From assembly GCA_964570325.1 (NCBI GenBank), contig CAZMXS010000007.1, forward strand, positions 44,350-108,349: a stretch of DNA of 64,000 nucleotides. Direction: 5' to 3'. The position numbers were made by a program, and so were the translations under genes. The notes beneath the pieces are model-generated. The model saw only the letters and a program-made list of their open reading frames with translations, was not told the origin of the DNA and searched no databases. Within the stretch, counting starts at the first letter, position 1. Each line of letters starts with the position of its first letter. Of this stretch, positions 46,314 through 55,297 are shown piece by piece. The DNA is from CAZMXS01 sp964570325 (GTDB lineage Bacteria > Verrucomicrobiota > Kiritimatiellia > CAIQIC01 > CAZMXS01).

Positions 46314-47399
46314 ATGGCGGATGACAAATCGTTTCTAGTGCTTTTCTTTGAGCCGGTCCGGGAGTTTCTGGAGGACGACGACGTCTCCGAAATTCTGATC
46401 AATGGGCCCCGGCAGATTTACATTGAGAAGCATGGCAAGTTGCAGCCGACCTCCGCCGAGTTTATTAGCGAACCAGCCCTGCGCGCGGCGGCCAGCAATG
46501 TTGCCAAGAGCGTTGGCCGGATCCTCAACGACGAATTTCCCCGGCTCGACGCGCGCTTGCCGGACGGCTCGCGCGTCCACGTCGTGATCCCGCCGATGGC
46601 GCGCGGCGGCACGACGGTCGCCATCCGCAAATTTCGTCGCGAGCGCCTCAGCATGCCCGAGCTCATCAATTTCCATACAATCAATGAACGGGGCTCGCGT
46701 CTGCTCGAAATCATCGTTAAACTGCACAAGAACGTGATCGTGTCCGGCGCCACCTCGTCCGGCAAGACTACCGTGCTCAATGTTCTCAGCCGCTTTATTG
46801 CCGAAGATGAGCGCATTATCGTGATTGAAGACGCCAGCGAACTGCAGCTCCAGCAGACGCACACCGTTTGCTTTGAGACGCGCAAGCCCGACGCGCACGG
46901 CCGCAACGAGGTCACGATCCGGGATCTGGTCCATTCCGCCCTGCGCCTGCGGCCCGACCGGCTGGTGATCGGCGAGATCCGCGGCGGCGAGGCGCTTGAC
47001 CTGTTGCAGGCGCTCAATTCCGGCCATGCCGGCAGCATGTCCACGATCCACGCCAACAGCCCGGCCGATTCGCTCGCGCGCGTCGAGACCTGCGCGCTGC
47101 TCAGCGGCATTGATATCCCGCTGCTGGCCCTGCGCGCGCAGGTGGCTGCGGCGATCCAGATTGTAGTGCATACCGCGCGTATGTCGGATGGCTCGCGCAA
47201 GGTGACTCGGATCGCCGAGGTGCTTCCCTTGAAAGGCGGGGAATACCAGGTGCAGGATTTGATGGTGTACCGGGTCAAAGGCATGGCGCCCGACGGGACG
47301 ATTATGGGCGACCACCTGTTCACGGATGCGACCCCGGGGTTCGCGGAGGAGGCAAGGTTATGGGGACTGCCGCTGGAACAGTTGATGGACTCGGGCTGA
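46314..47399 (+). CDS. Second Tad/CpaF secretion ATPase (no FHA domain)
   Basis: 361 residues. It starts with FEPVREFLEDDDVSEILING, an RLPDGSRVHVVIPP segment and AIRKFRRERLSM. Walker A GATSSGKTTVLNVLS (about 143) follows, then ELQLQQTHTVCFETRKPD and LRLRPDRLVIGEIRGGEALD (Walker B region) with GSMSTIHANS. It matches the ATPase core of CpaF but lacks both FHA and the long N-terminal helical part. I chose the ATG at 46314 because AGGAGG lies 8-13 bases upstream; the open frame to 46047 is antisense to nothing coding and is Arg/Pro-rich. It is the first of three plus-strand genes with the phosphatase. It may be a retraction or alternative motor. Confidence 0.88.
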   Translation: MADDKSFLVLFFEPVREFLEDDDVSEILINGPRQIYIEKHGKLQPTSAEFISEPALRAAASNVAKSVGRILNDEFPRLDARLPDGSRVHVVIPPMARGGTTVAIRKFRRERLSMPELINFHTINERGSRLLEIIVKLHKNVIVSGATSSGKTTVLNVLSRFIAEDERIIVIEDASELQLQQTHTVCFETRKPDAHGRNEVTIRDLVHSALRLRPDRLVIGEIRGGEALDLLQALNSGHAGSMSTIHANSPADSLARVETCALLSGIDIPLLALRAQVAAAIQIVVHTARMSDGSRKVTRIAEVLPLKGGEYQVQDLMVYRVKGMAPDGTIMGDHLFTDATPGFAEEARLWGLPLEQLMDSG

Positions 47400-47504
47400 A
47401 ATCCAGGCCGCGCAACGGGCGCGACGGTTCAAATGAACAAAAGGAATCATGTAGAAGGGGAGCGTTGGTGGTTGCGTAAGGGTTTACTTCAAGGCAACTG
47501 ATCC

Positions 47505-49025
47505 ATGTCATTATCCCATCTCAAATCGGCTGATTTGAGCGATGTCGGCCGCAAGCGGAAGAACAATGAGGATGCCGTCCTGAGTCTGCCGGAATCCGCC
47601 GTTTTTTGTGTCGCGGATGGGATGGGGGGGATGGCCAGCGGTGAGGTGGCCAGCCAGTGGACGGTGGAGGAGCTGGCCCGCGCGTTTGCCGCCCCGCCGG
47701 CGGGCGTGGCCCGCAAGGAAATCGTCCGGCAGGCCTTGAACGCCGCCAGCCGGCGGATCAAGAAAATGTCGGAAGACAAGGGCATGTCCGGCGCCGGCAC
47801 GACAGCGGTTGTTCTGCTGTTCGATCCCCGCCAGCCGGCGCAGGCTCTGATCATGCACGCGGGCGACAGCCGCGCCTATCGCATTCGCAACGAAAGACTG
47901 CAGTTGCTGACCACGGATCACTCGCTGGCCCAGGCGGCCGGCTTCAAGCATGAACGCATGTTGCCTTCGATGTTCCGCGGGGTTGTGACTCGCGCCGTGG
48001 GCCTCGAAGAAACGGTCGAGGTTGAGGAAACGCCGGTGGATGTTCAGCCGGGCGACATCTATTTGCTGTGTACGGACGGCCTGAGCAAGATGGTCAACGA
48101 CCGCAAAATCCAAAAGGTGATCCGCAAAGCCGGCGCGGATGATCCGGCGGCGCTGGCCCGCGTGCTGGTGGACGAGGCCAACGCGGCCGGCGGGGAAGAC
48201 AATGTATCGGTCGTTATCGTCACGGTCGGTCCATTTGACCCGGCCGCCACAATGGATGAGCCCGCAACCGAGGCGCATACCCGCGAGACCGCGGCCCAGT
48301 CCGGGCGCGCCGCCGTCGCGCCGGCGGTGCCCGCGTTTGGTCCGGCCCCGGGCGCCGGAACGGTTGCCGACCTGGATGATTTGGGCGCTGGAGATACGCC
48401 CGTCACCGGTCACGACTTTCCCCAGCGCCAGACCGGCCAGACCATGCTCAGCGGCGGCGGCACGATGTCTGCTGTGACACCGGCTTCGCTCTCGCAGATG
48501 GTCCAGCCGCCGACGCTGGTCACCGTGCCGACGGCCGCTGCCCCGGTGGGCGGCGCGGCGCCCGTCGCCACCCCGGTTGCTGCGCCGGTGGTTGACCCGG
48601 CCGCCGCCCCGGCGATCGGTGCCGGGTCCGCCGCCACTCCGACTGCCGCGCCGGCGGCGGTAACGGCCACCGGCACAGGTGAGCTGTCGGGACCGCCGTC
48701 GCCCGTCGCGCCGGCGGCGGCGACGATTGCCGATACGCAGGAGAAGACGGCGATTGCGCCATTCCCCACGGAACGGCGCACCGCCGAGCATCACTCGGCG
48801 CCGAATGCGCGAAGCGGGGATAATTATTACCCGCCGGTGGTCGTCAAGTATGTCAATCCTGTGGACTATCGTCCACTGGTCAAGGCCGTTTCATTCTTGA
48901 TTGGCGTGCTGGCGGTAGTTGTTATGGTCGCCGCCTGGTACGCGAACCGGGTCATTCAGCGCCCCGCAGTCAAAGATCGGCCACCGGCGCGGGCTGCCGC
49001 CATCACGCCGACCAAGGGAAAGTAA
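47505..49025 (+). CDS. PP2C-type protein phosphatase with C-terminal membrane anchor
   Basis: 506 residues. Residues 8-about 240 form a PP2C/PPM domain: DVGRKRKNNEDAV, VADGMGGMASGEVA, HAGDSRAYRIRN, DHSLAQ, LLCTDGLSKMV and GGEDNVSVVIV, with the metal-binding Asp residues all present. A low-complexity Ala/Pro/Thr linker of about 200 residues follows, then one membrane helix (VSFLIGVLAVVVMVAAWYAN, near 457-477) and a short tail. It would remove phosphate from Ser/Thr, placing it opposite the tandem kinase at 51067. The gene is 105 bp after the second tadA and 4 bp before the FN3 gene, indicating one transcript. Bacterial Stp proteins often pair with kinases and FHA proteins. Confidence 0.9.
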   Translation: MSLSHLKSADLSDVGRKRKNNEDAVLSLPESAVFCVADGMGGMASGEVASQWTVEELARAFAAPPAGVARKEIVRQALNAASRRIKKMSEDKGMSGAGTTAVVLLFDPRQPAQALIMHAGDSRAYRIRNERLQLLTTDHSLAQAAGFKHERMLPSMFRGVVTRAVGLEETVEVEETPVDVQPGDIYLLCTDGLSKMVNDRKIQKVIRKAGADDPAALARVLVDEANAAGGEDNVSVVIVTVGPFDPAATMDEPATEAHTRETAAQSGRAAVAPAVPAFGPAPGAGTVADLDDLGAGDTPVTGHDFPQRQTGQTMLSGGGTMSAVTPASLSQMVQPPTLVTVPTAAAPVGGAAPVATPVAAPVVDPAAAPAIGAGSAATPTAAPAAVTATGTGELSGPPSPVAPAAATIADTQEKTAIAPFPTERRTAEHHSAPNARSGDNYYPPVVVKYVNPVDYRPLVKAVSFLIGVLAVVVMVAAWYANRVIQRPAVKDRPPARAAAITPTKGK

Positions 49026-49029
49026 GCGT

Positions 49030-50910
49030 ATGAAAAAGTTCATGCTCATAATCGCGCTGCCGGCCGCATTGTTGATGCTCGGGTCGGCTGCCTGCACGAG
49101 CACGCCGAACGTGGTTTATCCGGCGGCTGAAGTTCCGTCGGGAGTCACCGTCACGGAGGACGGCTTGCGCGCCGTGTTGATCACTTGGGTGCGGCCATCG
49201 CCCAATGTCAGTCAATTCCTCATCGAGCGCGCGGATTCCGCGGATGGGCCGTTCACGGAGGTCGCGCGCGTGGATCCACATCGGATGCAACAATACGAGG
49301 ATAGGGGGACTGAAACGCAGCCGATGCGCGATTCGGAGCATTACTACTATCGCCTGATCGCGCTGCTGCGTAATGGCGGCGAAAGTCCACCCACGCGGGT
49401 GGTCAAGGGCGGTACCGCGCCCCCGCCCGAGGCCCCGAAGGCGTTCACCGCTGAAGCTCCTTCCTCGCGCGCCGTCAAACTGACCTGGCGCAAGTCGCCC
49501 TCGCCGGGCGATGTGAAATACCGCATCGAACGCGCGAAGTATTCCGCGCGGGACGATTTCAAGGTTATCGCCATGGTGGACAGCGCCGAGTATCTCGATG
49601 GCGGAACACCGCAGTCTGAACTGGAGGACAGCACCGATTATATTTATCGGATCACCGCCGTCAACCGCGTCAGTTCCGAGAGCCCGACGGTGCTGTCGGA
49701 CAAGGTCACCACTTTCCCGCCGCCGCGCGTGGTCGAAGGCGTCGAGGCGGTCAGCCGCGAAATCCGGTGCGTGCCGTTGAGTTGGGACAAGAGCCCGGAG
49801 AAGGATGTGATCCGCTACGATATCTGCCGCGGCGATTCCCGGGAGGGGCCATTCGTGAAGATTGCGGAAGTCGCCGGACGCGAGAACACGGCGTTTCTCG
49901 ATGGCTCGACCAATCCGGGCAACCTGACGGACGATGGCACCTACTGGTACGTTATTCGCGCGGTGAACGACGTGACTGCCGAGAGCGCTGATTCCAAGCC
50001 GGTCTCCGCAACGACCCGCGAGGTGCCGCCGGTGATGGAGCAGATCCGGGCCACGGCGCGCGAACCGCGCCGCGTGCCGCTGGCGTGGGCTCGGTCGAAG
50101 GACGAGAAGGTGATCGGTTACGAGGTCTGGCGGGCGAAGGGAGATGAGGATTTTGTGATGGTGGAAAAGGTGGCGGGCGGGTTTCGAACCAATTACATTG
50201 ATCACGGGGGCGCCATTCAATCGCCGGCTGATATCGCCCTGCTGGCTGACGACACGGAATACTCATATAAACTCATTGCATTCAATCTGGGTTACGTCCG
50301 ATCGTCAGCATCCCGGCCGGTGAAGGTGAAAACCAAGGCGCGCCCGGCGACGCCGGATGGATTGCAGGCGACCACCAATGTGCCGCGTGCGATTGATGTG
50401 ACTTGGGCGGCCAACCCCGAGCCGGACATCATGGAATATGTGGTGGAGGTGGCGGATCGCCCCGGGAGTTGGAGCGAGTTGACGCGGGTCGCGCCGACCA
50501 ATGACTGTGCCCGGCCGTCCGCGCGCGAGATCAAGCTGGACCATGGCCGGGCGCGCTATTACCGGGTCAAGGCGATTGACCGCGACCGCTTGGAGAGCGA
50601 TTGGTCTGAACCTGTCAAGGGCGCCAGCAAGCCATTACCGCTGGTTCCGCAAGGACTGCGGGTGGAGCCGGTGGACGGCGGCGTGGCCGTTCGCTGGGAT
50701 CCCTGCGAACAGCCGGACATCCGTGAATACGGGGTATGGAAGTCCACGATGTTCAGTTGGACTTATCTGGGCGCATGCGAGAATCCGGAGTTCGTTTTTC
50801 TGGCGCCCGACCTGGCCAGCTCATTCTCGGTGGCCGTCACGGCGGTTGACACATGCGATCTGGAGAGCCCCAAGAGCCGCGTGATTGAAGTGCGGGCGAT
50901 CGCGAAATAG
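49030..50910 (+). CDS. Exported fibronectin type III repeat protein
   Basis: 626 residues. The N-terminus KKFMLIIALPAALLMLGSAAC resembles a lipoprotein signal with Cys-21, although the position before it is Ala-Ala rather than the usual box with Leu at -3. Six fibronectin-III-like repeats of about 95 residues follow, recognisable by the recurrent xxxLTWxxSPxxxVxxYxIxRxxxxxGPF pattern, for example VPLSWDKSPEKDVIRYDI and VPLAWARSKDEKVIGYEV. No enzyme domain is visible. It begins 4 bp after the phosphatase gene and is read with it, so it may be an outer-surface or periplasmic partner of the pilus or kinase. The open frame extends upstream to 48919, but ATG 49030 fits the signal peptide. Confidence 0.78.
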   Translation: MKKFMLIIALPAALLMLGSAACTSTPNVVYPAAEVPSGVTVTEDGLRAVLITWVRPSPNVSQFLIERADSADGPFTEVARVDPHRMQQYEDRGTETQPMRDSEHYYYRLIALLRNGGESPPTRVVKGGTAPPPEAPKAFTAEAPSSRAVKLTWRKSPSPGDVKYRIERAKYSARDDFKVIAMVDSAEYLDGGTPQSELEDSTDYIYRITAVNRVSSESPTVLSDKVTTFPPPRVVEGVEAVSREIRCVPLSWDKSPEKDVIRYDICRGDSREGPFVKIAEVAGRENTAFLDGSTNPGNLTDDGTYWYVIRAVNDVTAESADSKPVSATTREVPPVMEQIRATAREPRRVPLAWARSKDEKVIGYEVWRAKGDEDFVMVEKVAGGFRTNYIDHGGAIQSPADIALLADDTEYSYKLIAFNLGYVRSSASRPVKVKTKARPATPDGLQATTNVPRAIDVTWAANPEPDIMEYVVEVADRPGSWSELTRVAPTNDCARPSAREIKLDHGRARYYRVKAIDRDRLESDWSEPVKGASKPLPLVPQGLRVEPVDGGVAVRWDPCEQPDIREYGVWKSTMFSWTYLGACENPEFVFLAPDLASSFSVAVTAVDTCDLESPKSRVIEVRAIAK

Positions 50911-50956
50911 GCGCCCGCGGCGAGGTGAATTAAACGTCCACGGCGATAGGCTGCCG

Positions 50957-50977
50957 CGTAAGCTCATCCAGCTTACG
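50957..50977. terminator. Hairpin CGTAAGCT-(5)-AGCTTACG between convergent genes
   Basis: An 8-bp perfect stem with a 5-base loop lies in the 156-bp gap between the convergent FN3 and kinase genes. No T-run follows on either strand, so it may be a Rho-assisted or bidirectional end rather than an intrinsic terminator. Confidence 0.35.
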
Positions 50978-51066
50978 GGACTTGCCCAGCCGGCGCTTGC
51001 GCGTACGCAACCCCAAGGGGGGCGAGATCCTGTGGAAGATGCCGAGCGGATTGGCGGCGAGTTTCG

Positions 51067-54000
51067 TTAAAACCAGAATCCGCCCTTTTTCTTCACCTTG
51101 ATCAACGGCACATCAATATATTTTGATTCGCCGCTCTTGACGCGGTGATACTGCTCGTAGGTTTCGTAGCCTTCAAGCTCGATCCGGACCTTGTGGTTGA
51201 CGCCCGGCGTGACCTTGATCGTGGCCTCCGTCAGCGGTTGATCGTCAACAAAAACCCGCGCCTCGCGCGGCGTGACGGCAATTTCGAGTTCGCCGGGTGC
51301 GGCGGCGGCCAGCGCGGCGGCTTCCGCCTGTCGCCGGGACTCCTGATCGGCCTTTTCCTTTTCGGCCTTCGCTTTTGCTTCCCGTTCCGCCTTTTGAAGC
51401 GCCGCTTGTTCGGCCTTTTCTTTTTCGGCCTTCTCTTTTTCGGCTTTGAGGCGGGCTTCCTCGGCCGCGCGAGCTTGCGCCTCACGCTCCGCTTTTTCCT
51501 TCTCCGCTTTGAGGCGGACTTCTTGTTCGGCCTTGGCGCGGGCCTCCTGTTCGGCTTTTGCCTTTTCAGCTTTGAGGCGGGCTTCCTCGGCGGCGCGGGC
51601 CTGCGCTTCACGCTCCGCTTTTTCCTTCTCCGCCTTGAGCCGGGCCTCCTCGTCCGCCTTGGCTTTGGCCTCGGCTTCAACCTTGCGCTGCGCCTCGAGC
51701 GCAGCGGCTTTCCGTTCTTCCTCCGCTTGTTGCTGAGCCGCCGCTTCGGCCGCCCGACGCTCTGCTGCCGCCTTTTGCATGGCCGCGACTGCGGCGGCTT
51801 GGCGCTCTTCTTCGGCTCGTTGCTGGGCGGCCAATTCGGCGGCCTTGCGCTCCGCTTCGGCCTGTTGCTGCGCGGCCAGCTCGGCGGCTTTCCGCTCCTC
51901 TTCCGCCTTGCGCTGCGCCGCTAATTCCGCCGCCTGGCGCGCGGCCGCATCCTTGATCCGGGTGTCGGCGGCCGTTCGCAGCGTGTCGGCCTCGTTGACG
52001 AAGCCGCCGAGTTCACGGCGGCCATAAGTTTCGGGCACCATTCCCACCAGGGTTTGCAGCGCCTGGCGCAGGCTATCGCCTTCGGCGAGACGGTTGGCGG
52101 CGTATTCGTCGCGAGCGCGCTCAAAGATCAGGCGCGCCATCTCGGCGTACTTGGCGCGAATGGCGTCGGACACCAGCTTGAGATCTTCGGCGGAAGGCTG
52201 AATCGGCTCGGCCGGCCATTTTTCCAGCGCCGTGACGGGCGGGTTCAGATCCGATGGGGTGCGCGCGGCGGCCACTTGCGCCAGCAGCGCGGTGCGCTTT
52301 TGCGTCGTTCGCGCCTGCCGGGCCTGCGCCATGGTTGCCAGCGCTTCGTCGTATTCCGCTTGGGCCAAGCTCACCAGGCCCGGCGCGCGCGCCGGCAGGT
52401 TGGTCAGCGCGCCATATTCGGGATCGCCCGTGTAGCCGGAATTGATCTTGATCACGGCCAGGTTGCGCAGGTCGCCGATATAGCCGGCGAAAGCGGCCTT
52501 GATGGCGTCCGCCACCTTCTGCAATCGGGCGCGGCGCCGCTGGCGCGCGGCGTCGTCGCGGCCGGCGGTGGTCTGCGTGACGAGCTGCTGGTACTGCCGC
52601 AGGAGTTGCTCCATCGCGGCGAAGCCGGCGGCGTCGCCGGTGAACTTTGTCGGCACCAATTTGAGGAGTTGATCCACGCGCGCGGCGAAATCCAGGAATT
52701 CCAGGCCGTCCTGCAATGAGCCGGCCACCTGGTCGAAGGCATCGGTGGTGATGCCCATCAGCATCTGGTATTCGGACAGAGCCCGCCAGTCGTTAAGCAG
52801 GCGTTCGGTTTCGGCGCGGTTGCCGTCCTGGATGGCCAGTTCCTGGGCGTTAGTGAAGGCGGCGGGGATGGCGGCGGCGCTCACGCGCAGGGCATTGACG
52901 CGCGTCCGAAGTTCGCGATCATCCGGATTCAGTCCGAGCTGGTTCAAGGCCTGGTTCATCCGCCCGTTGAGGTCGCGGACGTACGCCACATCAGGCGTCA
53001 CCCGCTCAGCGGTCGGCGCTTCGCCGCCGACGTCCGCGCCGGCCGGCGGGCCGCCTCGGAACCGCGCCAGTTGGCGGTCGAGCAGGGGGCGCAGGAAGGG
53101 CCAGCCGAAATACCCGCCCGCGCCCAGGCCGCCGAGGATGATCAGGAGCGCCAGCAGGCGCGCCAGCAAGACCAGCCGGCCCAGCCGGCGTTGCGTGGCC
53201 GGGTGTACCGCCACAGTCTTGTCGTCCCGCGTGCGCGAAGCCGCGCTGGGCGGCTGCGCGGCTGAAGAGGGCGGCCGCGCCGGCCCGGTGCTTTCGGGGT
53301 GTGGGGGGACCGTCGGCGCGAGGGTGGGGCTGACGGTTCGCGGGGCCATGGTGGCCAGTGTGCGCGAGTCAAAGAAGGTGGTGGTCAGATGCTGGCCGCG
53401 GCTGCGGATGCTGTCCACAATCTTTTCCAGATCGCGCTTCATCTCGCTGGCGCGGGCGTAGCGCTTCTTGGGATCCGGCGAGAGTGATTTTTCCACAACC
53501 GGACGAAGCGCGGGATACTTGTTGAAAACCGCGTCGTTGAAATCGAACTCCTTGACCTGCGCCCGCTGCTGGAATTCCACCCAGGCCGCGTTCATGTCGG
53601 CGGGGAGGCGGGGAAAGGCCGGCTTGCCGGTGAGCGATTCATAGAGGCACAGCCCCATTGCATAGATGTCGGATTGCGGCGACCCGCGGTCGGTGGCGGA
53701 CGTGGCCATTTCGGGAGCCATATAGTCGAGCGTGCCGGGCACGCCGCCGACCGTGGCGGTGCCGGTGACGTCGCGCGCAACGCCGAGATCGAAGATCTTG
53801 GCCTCCTCGGGATGCCCCTTGGGCGCGTAGAGGTTGGTCGGCTTGATGTCGCGGTGGATGATGGGTTTCGGGTTTTCGTGCAGGAACGCGAGCGCGTCGA
53901 GATACTTGATGAAGATCAACAGGCATTCCTCGGGATCCAGCCGGCCTTCCTGCTTGATCCGGAAACGCAGGCCGGCTTCGGGCATACCCTCGAGCAACTC

Positions 54001-55131
54001 AAGGATCAGGAAGTACTGGCTCTCGTTCGTGGCGCCCTTGACGGCGACGAAGTCAATGTACTCCACCAGCGCGGGGTGCGAATACTGCTGCAGGATGCGC
54101 GCTTCCTTGATGAAGCGGTCGGACTGGCGTTCAGCGAACAGGTGCTTGATCGCCACCGCCTTGCCGTCGCTGCGGCGCACGCCGCGGAAAACCTCGCCGA
54201 AGCCGCCGCGGCCGAGCACCTCGTGCAGTTCGTAGACGTCCTTGTCCTTGTGCTCGATCGTGCGGTAATGGATGCGCTGGAAGCTCTCGTACATCGGCGC
54301 GAAGCCGGGAAAGCGCTCCTCACGCTGCGGGTGCAGCGCTTTGCTGATAAATGACTTGCTGTGCGCGAGCACGCGGAACACGCCCGGCCGGAAAGATGGC
54401 TCCGCCGGTTTGGAGGTGGTGCGCCAGCGATTCAGGTAGCCGATATGCGCGCTCTCGCCCAGAGGTTCGTACGGCAGCTTGCCGGTCATCGCCTGGTAAA
54501 TACAGGTGCCGAGGCTGAACACGTCTGAAATCTCGTCGCCGCGAAAGCTATCGGTGTGGACGAAGTCGGGGGCCATGTAATCGAATGTGCCCTTCCAGCC
54601 GACGGTGCTGGCCTGGCTGTCCTGCTCGTTGCGGGCAACATCGAAGTCGAAGATTTTGACCGTTCCGTTGCGGGTCAGAAAGATATTGGAAGGCTTGAGG
54701 TCGCGGTGGACGATGCCGCGTTGCTGGGCGTAGATCAGCGCGCCGAACACCTGGTCGAAGATATGCTTGACCTCCGGCCAGGGCAGGCCGCGAGGCTGTT
54801 TTTTCAAACGGTCATCGAGCGTCTCGCCCTCCAGGAACTCCATTACCAGGCACATGGCCTCGTCCCATTCGCCGGGATGCCAGATGAACGAATCGGCGTA
54901 GCGGACAATGTTGGGATGGTTGAGCCGCTTGAGGATCTGGGCCTGGCTGTTGAACCGCGCGTGGGTACGCTCGTTGTCGGCCGTGACGCGCAGCACCTTC
55001 ATGGCCACGATGGTGTCCGCCGGCAGACTGTCCGGTGCGCCGCCCAGGCAGCGGGCCTTGAAGACCTTGCCCTGGGCGCCGTCGCCGATCAGGCTGACTA
55101 GCTCGTAATTGCCGATGCGATCCTTGGCCAT
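51067..55131 (-). CDS. Tandem-domain Ser/Thr protein kinase with membrane helix, coiled coil and PEGA domain
   Basis: 1,354 residues. Kinase domain 1 (about 9-275) has GDGAQGKV, AMKVL, VHRDLKPSN (about 142) and a DFD where DFG is usual (about 162). Kinase domain 2 (about 300-575) has GRGGFGEVFRG, AIKHLF, HRDIKPTN (about 425), DLG and APE. One membrane helix follows (LVLLARLLALLIILGGLGAG, about 650), then some 400 helical residues, a long Ala/Glu/Lys/Gln coiled coil (about 1058-1270) and a C-terminal PEGA domain (VFVDDQPLTEATIKV). The kinases are cytoplasmic and the rest periplasmic. I chose ATG 55131, 9 bases after GAGG. It faces the phosphatase operon and has no kinase partner nearby. Likely writer for the FHA readers. 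Confidence 0.88.
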   Translation of the reverse strand: MAKDRIGNYELVSLIGDGAQGKVFKARCLGGAPDSLPADTIVAMKVLRVTADNERTHARFNSQAQILKRLNHPNIVRYADSFIWHPGEWDEAMCLVMEFLEGETLDDRLKKQPRGLPWPEVKHIFDQVFGALIYAQQRGIVHRDLKPSNIFLTRNGTVKIFDFDVARNEQDSQASTVGWKGTFDYMAPDFVHTDSFRGDEISDVFSLGTCIYQAMTGKLPYEPLGESAHIGYLNRWRTTSKPAEPSFRPGVFRVLAHSKSFISKALHPQREERFPGFAPMYESFQRIHYRTIEHKDKDVYELHEVLGRGGFGEVFRGVRRSDGKAVAIKHLFAERQSDRFIKEARILQQYSHPALVEYIDFVAVKGATNESQYFLILELLEGMPEAGLRFRIKQEGRLDPEECLLIFIKYLDALAFLHENPKPIIHRDIKPTNLYAPKGHPEEAKIFDLGVARDVTGTATVGGVPGTLDYMAPEMATSATDRGSPQSDIYAMGLCLYESLTGKPAFPRLPADMNAAWVEFQQRAQVKEFDFNDAVFNKYPALRPVVEKSLSPDPKKRYARASEMKRDLEKIVDSIRSRGQHLTTTFFDSRTLATMAPRTVSPTLAPTVPPHPESTGPARPPSSAAQPPSAASRTRDDKTVAVHPATQRRLGRLVLLARLLALLIILGGLGAGGYFGWPFLRPLLDRQLARFRGGPPAGADVGGEAPTAERVTPDVAYVRDLNGRMNQALNQLGLNPDDRELRTRVNALRVSAAAIPAAFTNAQELAIQDGNRAETERLLNDWRALSEYQMLMGITTDAFDQVAGSLQDGLEFLDFAARVDQLLKLVPTKFTGDAAGFAAMEQLLRQYQQLVTQTTAGRDDAARQRRRARLQKVADAIKAAFAGYIGDLRNLAVIKINSGYTGDPEYGALTNLPARAPGLVSLAQAEYDEALATMAQARQARTTQKRTALLAQVAAARTPSDLNPPVTALEKWPAEPIQPSAEDLKLVSDAIRAKYAEMARLIFERARDEYAANRLAEGDSLRQALQTLVGMVPETYGRRELGGFVNEADTLRTAADTRIKDAAARQAAELAAQRKAEEERKAAELAAQQQAEAERKAAELAAQQRAEEERQAAAVAAMQKAAAERRAAEAAAQQQAEEERKAAALEAQRKVEAEAKAKADEEARLKAEKEKAEREAQARAAEEARLKAEKAKAEQEARAKAEQEVRLKAEKEKAEREAQARAAEEARLKAEKEKAEKEKAEQAALQKAEREAKAKAEKEKADQESRRQAEAAALAAAAPGELEIAVTPREARVFVDDQPLTEATIKVTPGVNHKVRIELEGYETYEQYHRVKSGESKYIDVPLIKVKKKGGFWF

Positions 55132-55297
55132 GCCACCCATCCTCTGCCGCCTGCGGCACGCAGGCCGTGTTGCTGACGGGAACAATTGCACAATCGGCAA
55201 TATGCGTCAACATTCCGGCTGGAGTTCGGGCTTCCGCTGAACGAAGTCCAGCGGCCGCCGCTTCGCCTGGCCGTCGGGCCAGTTCCATTTGTTTGCT

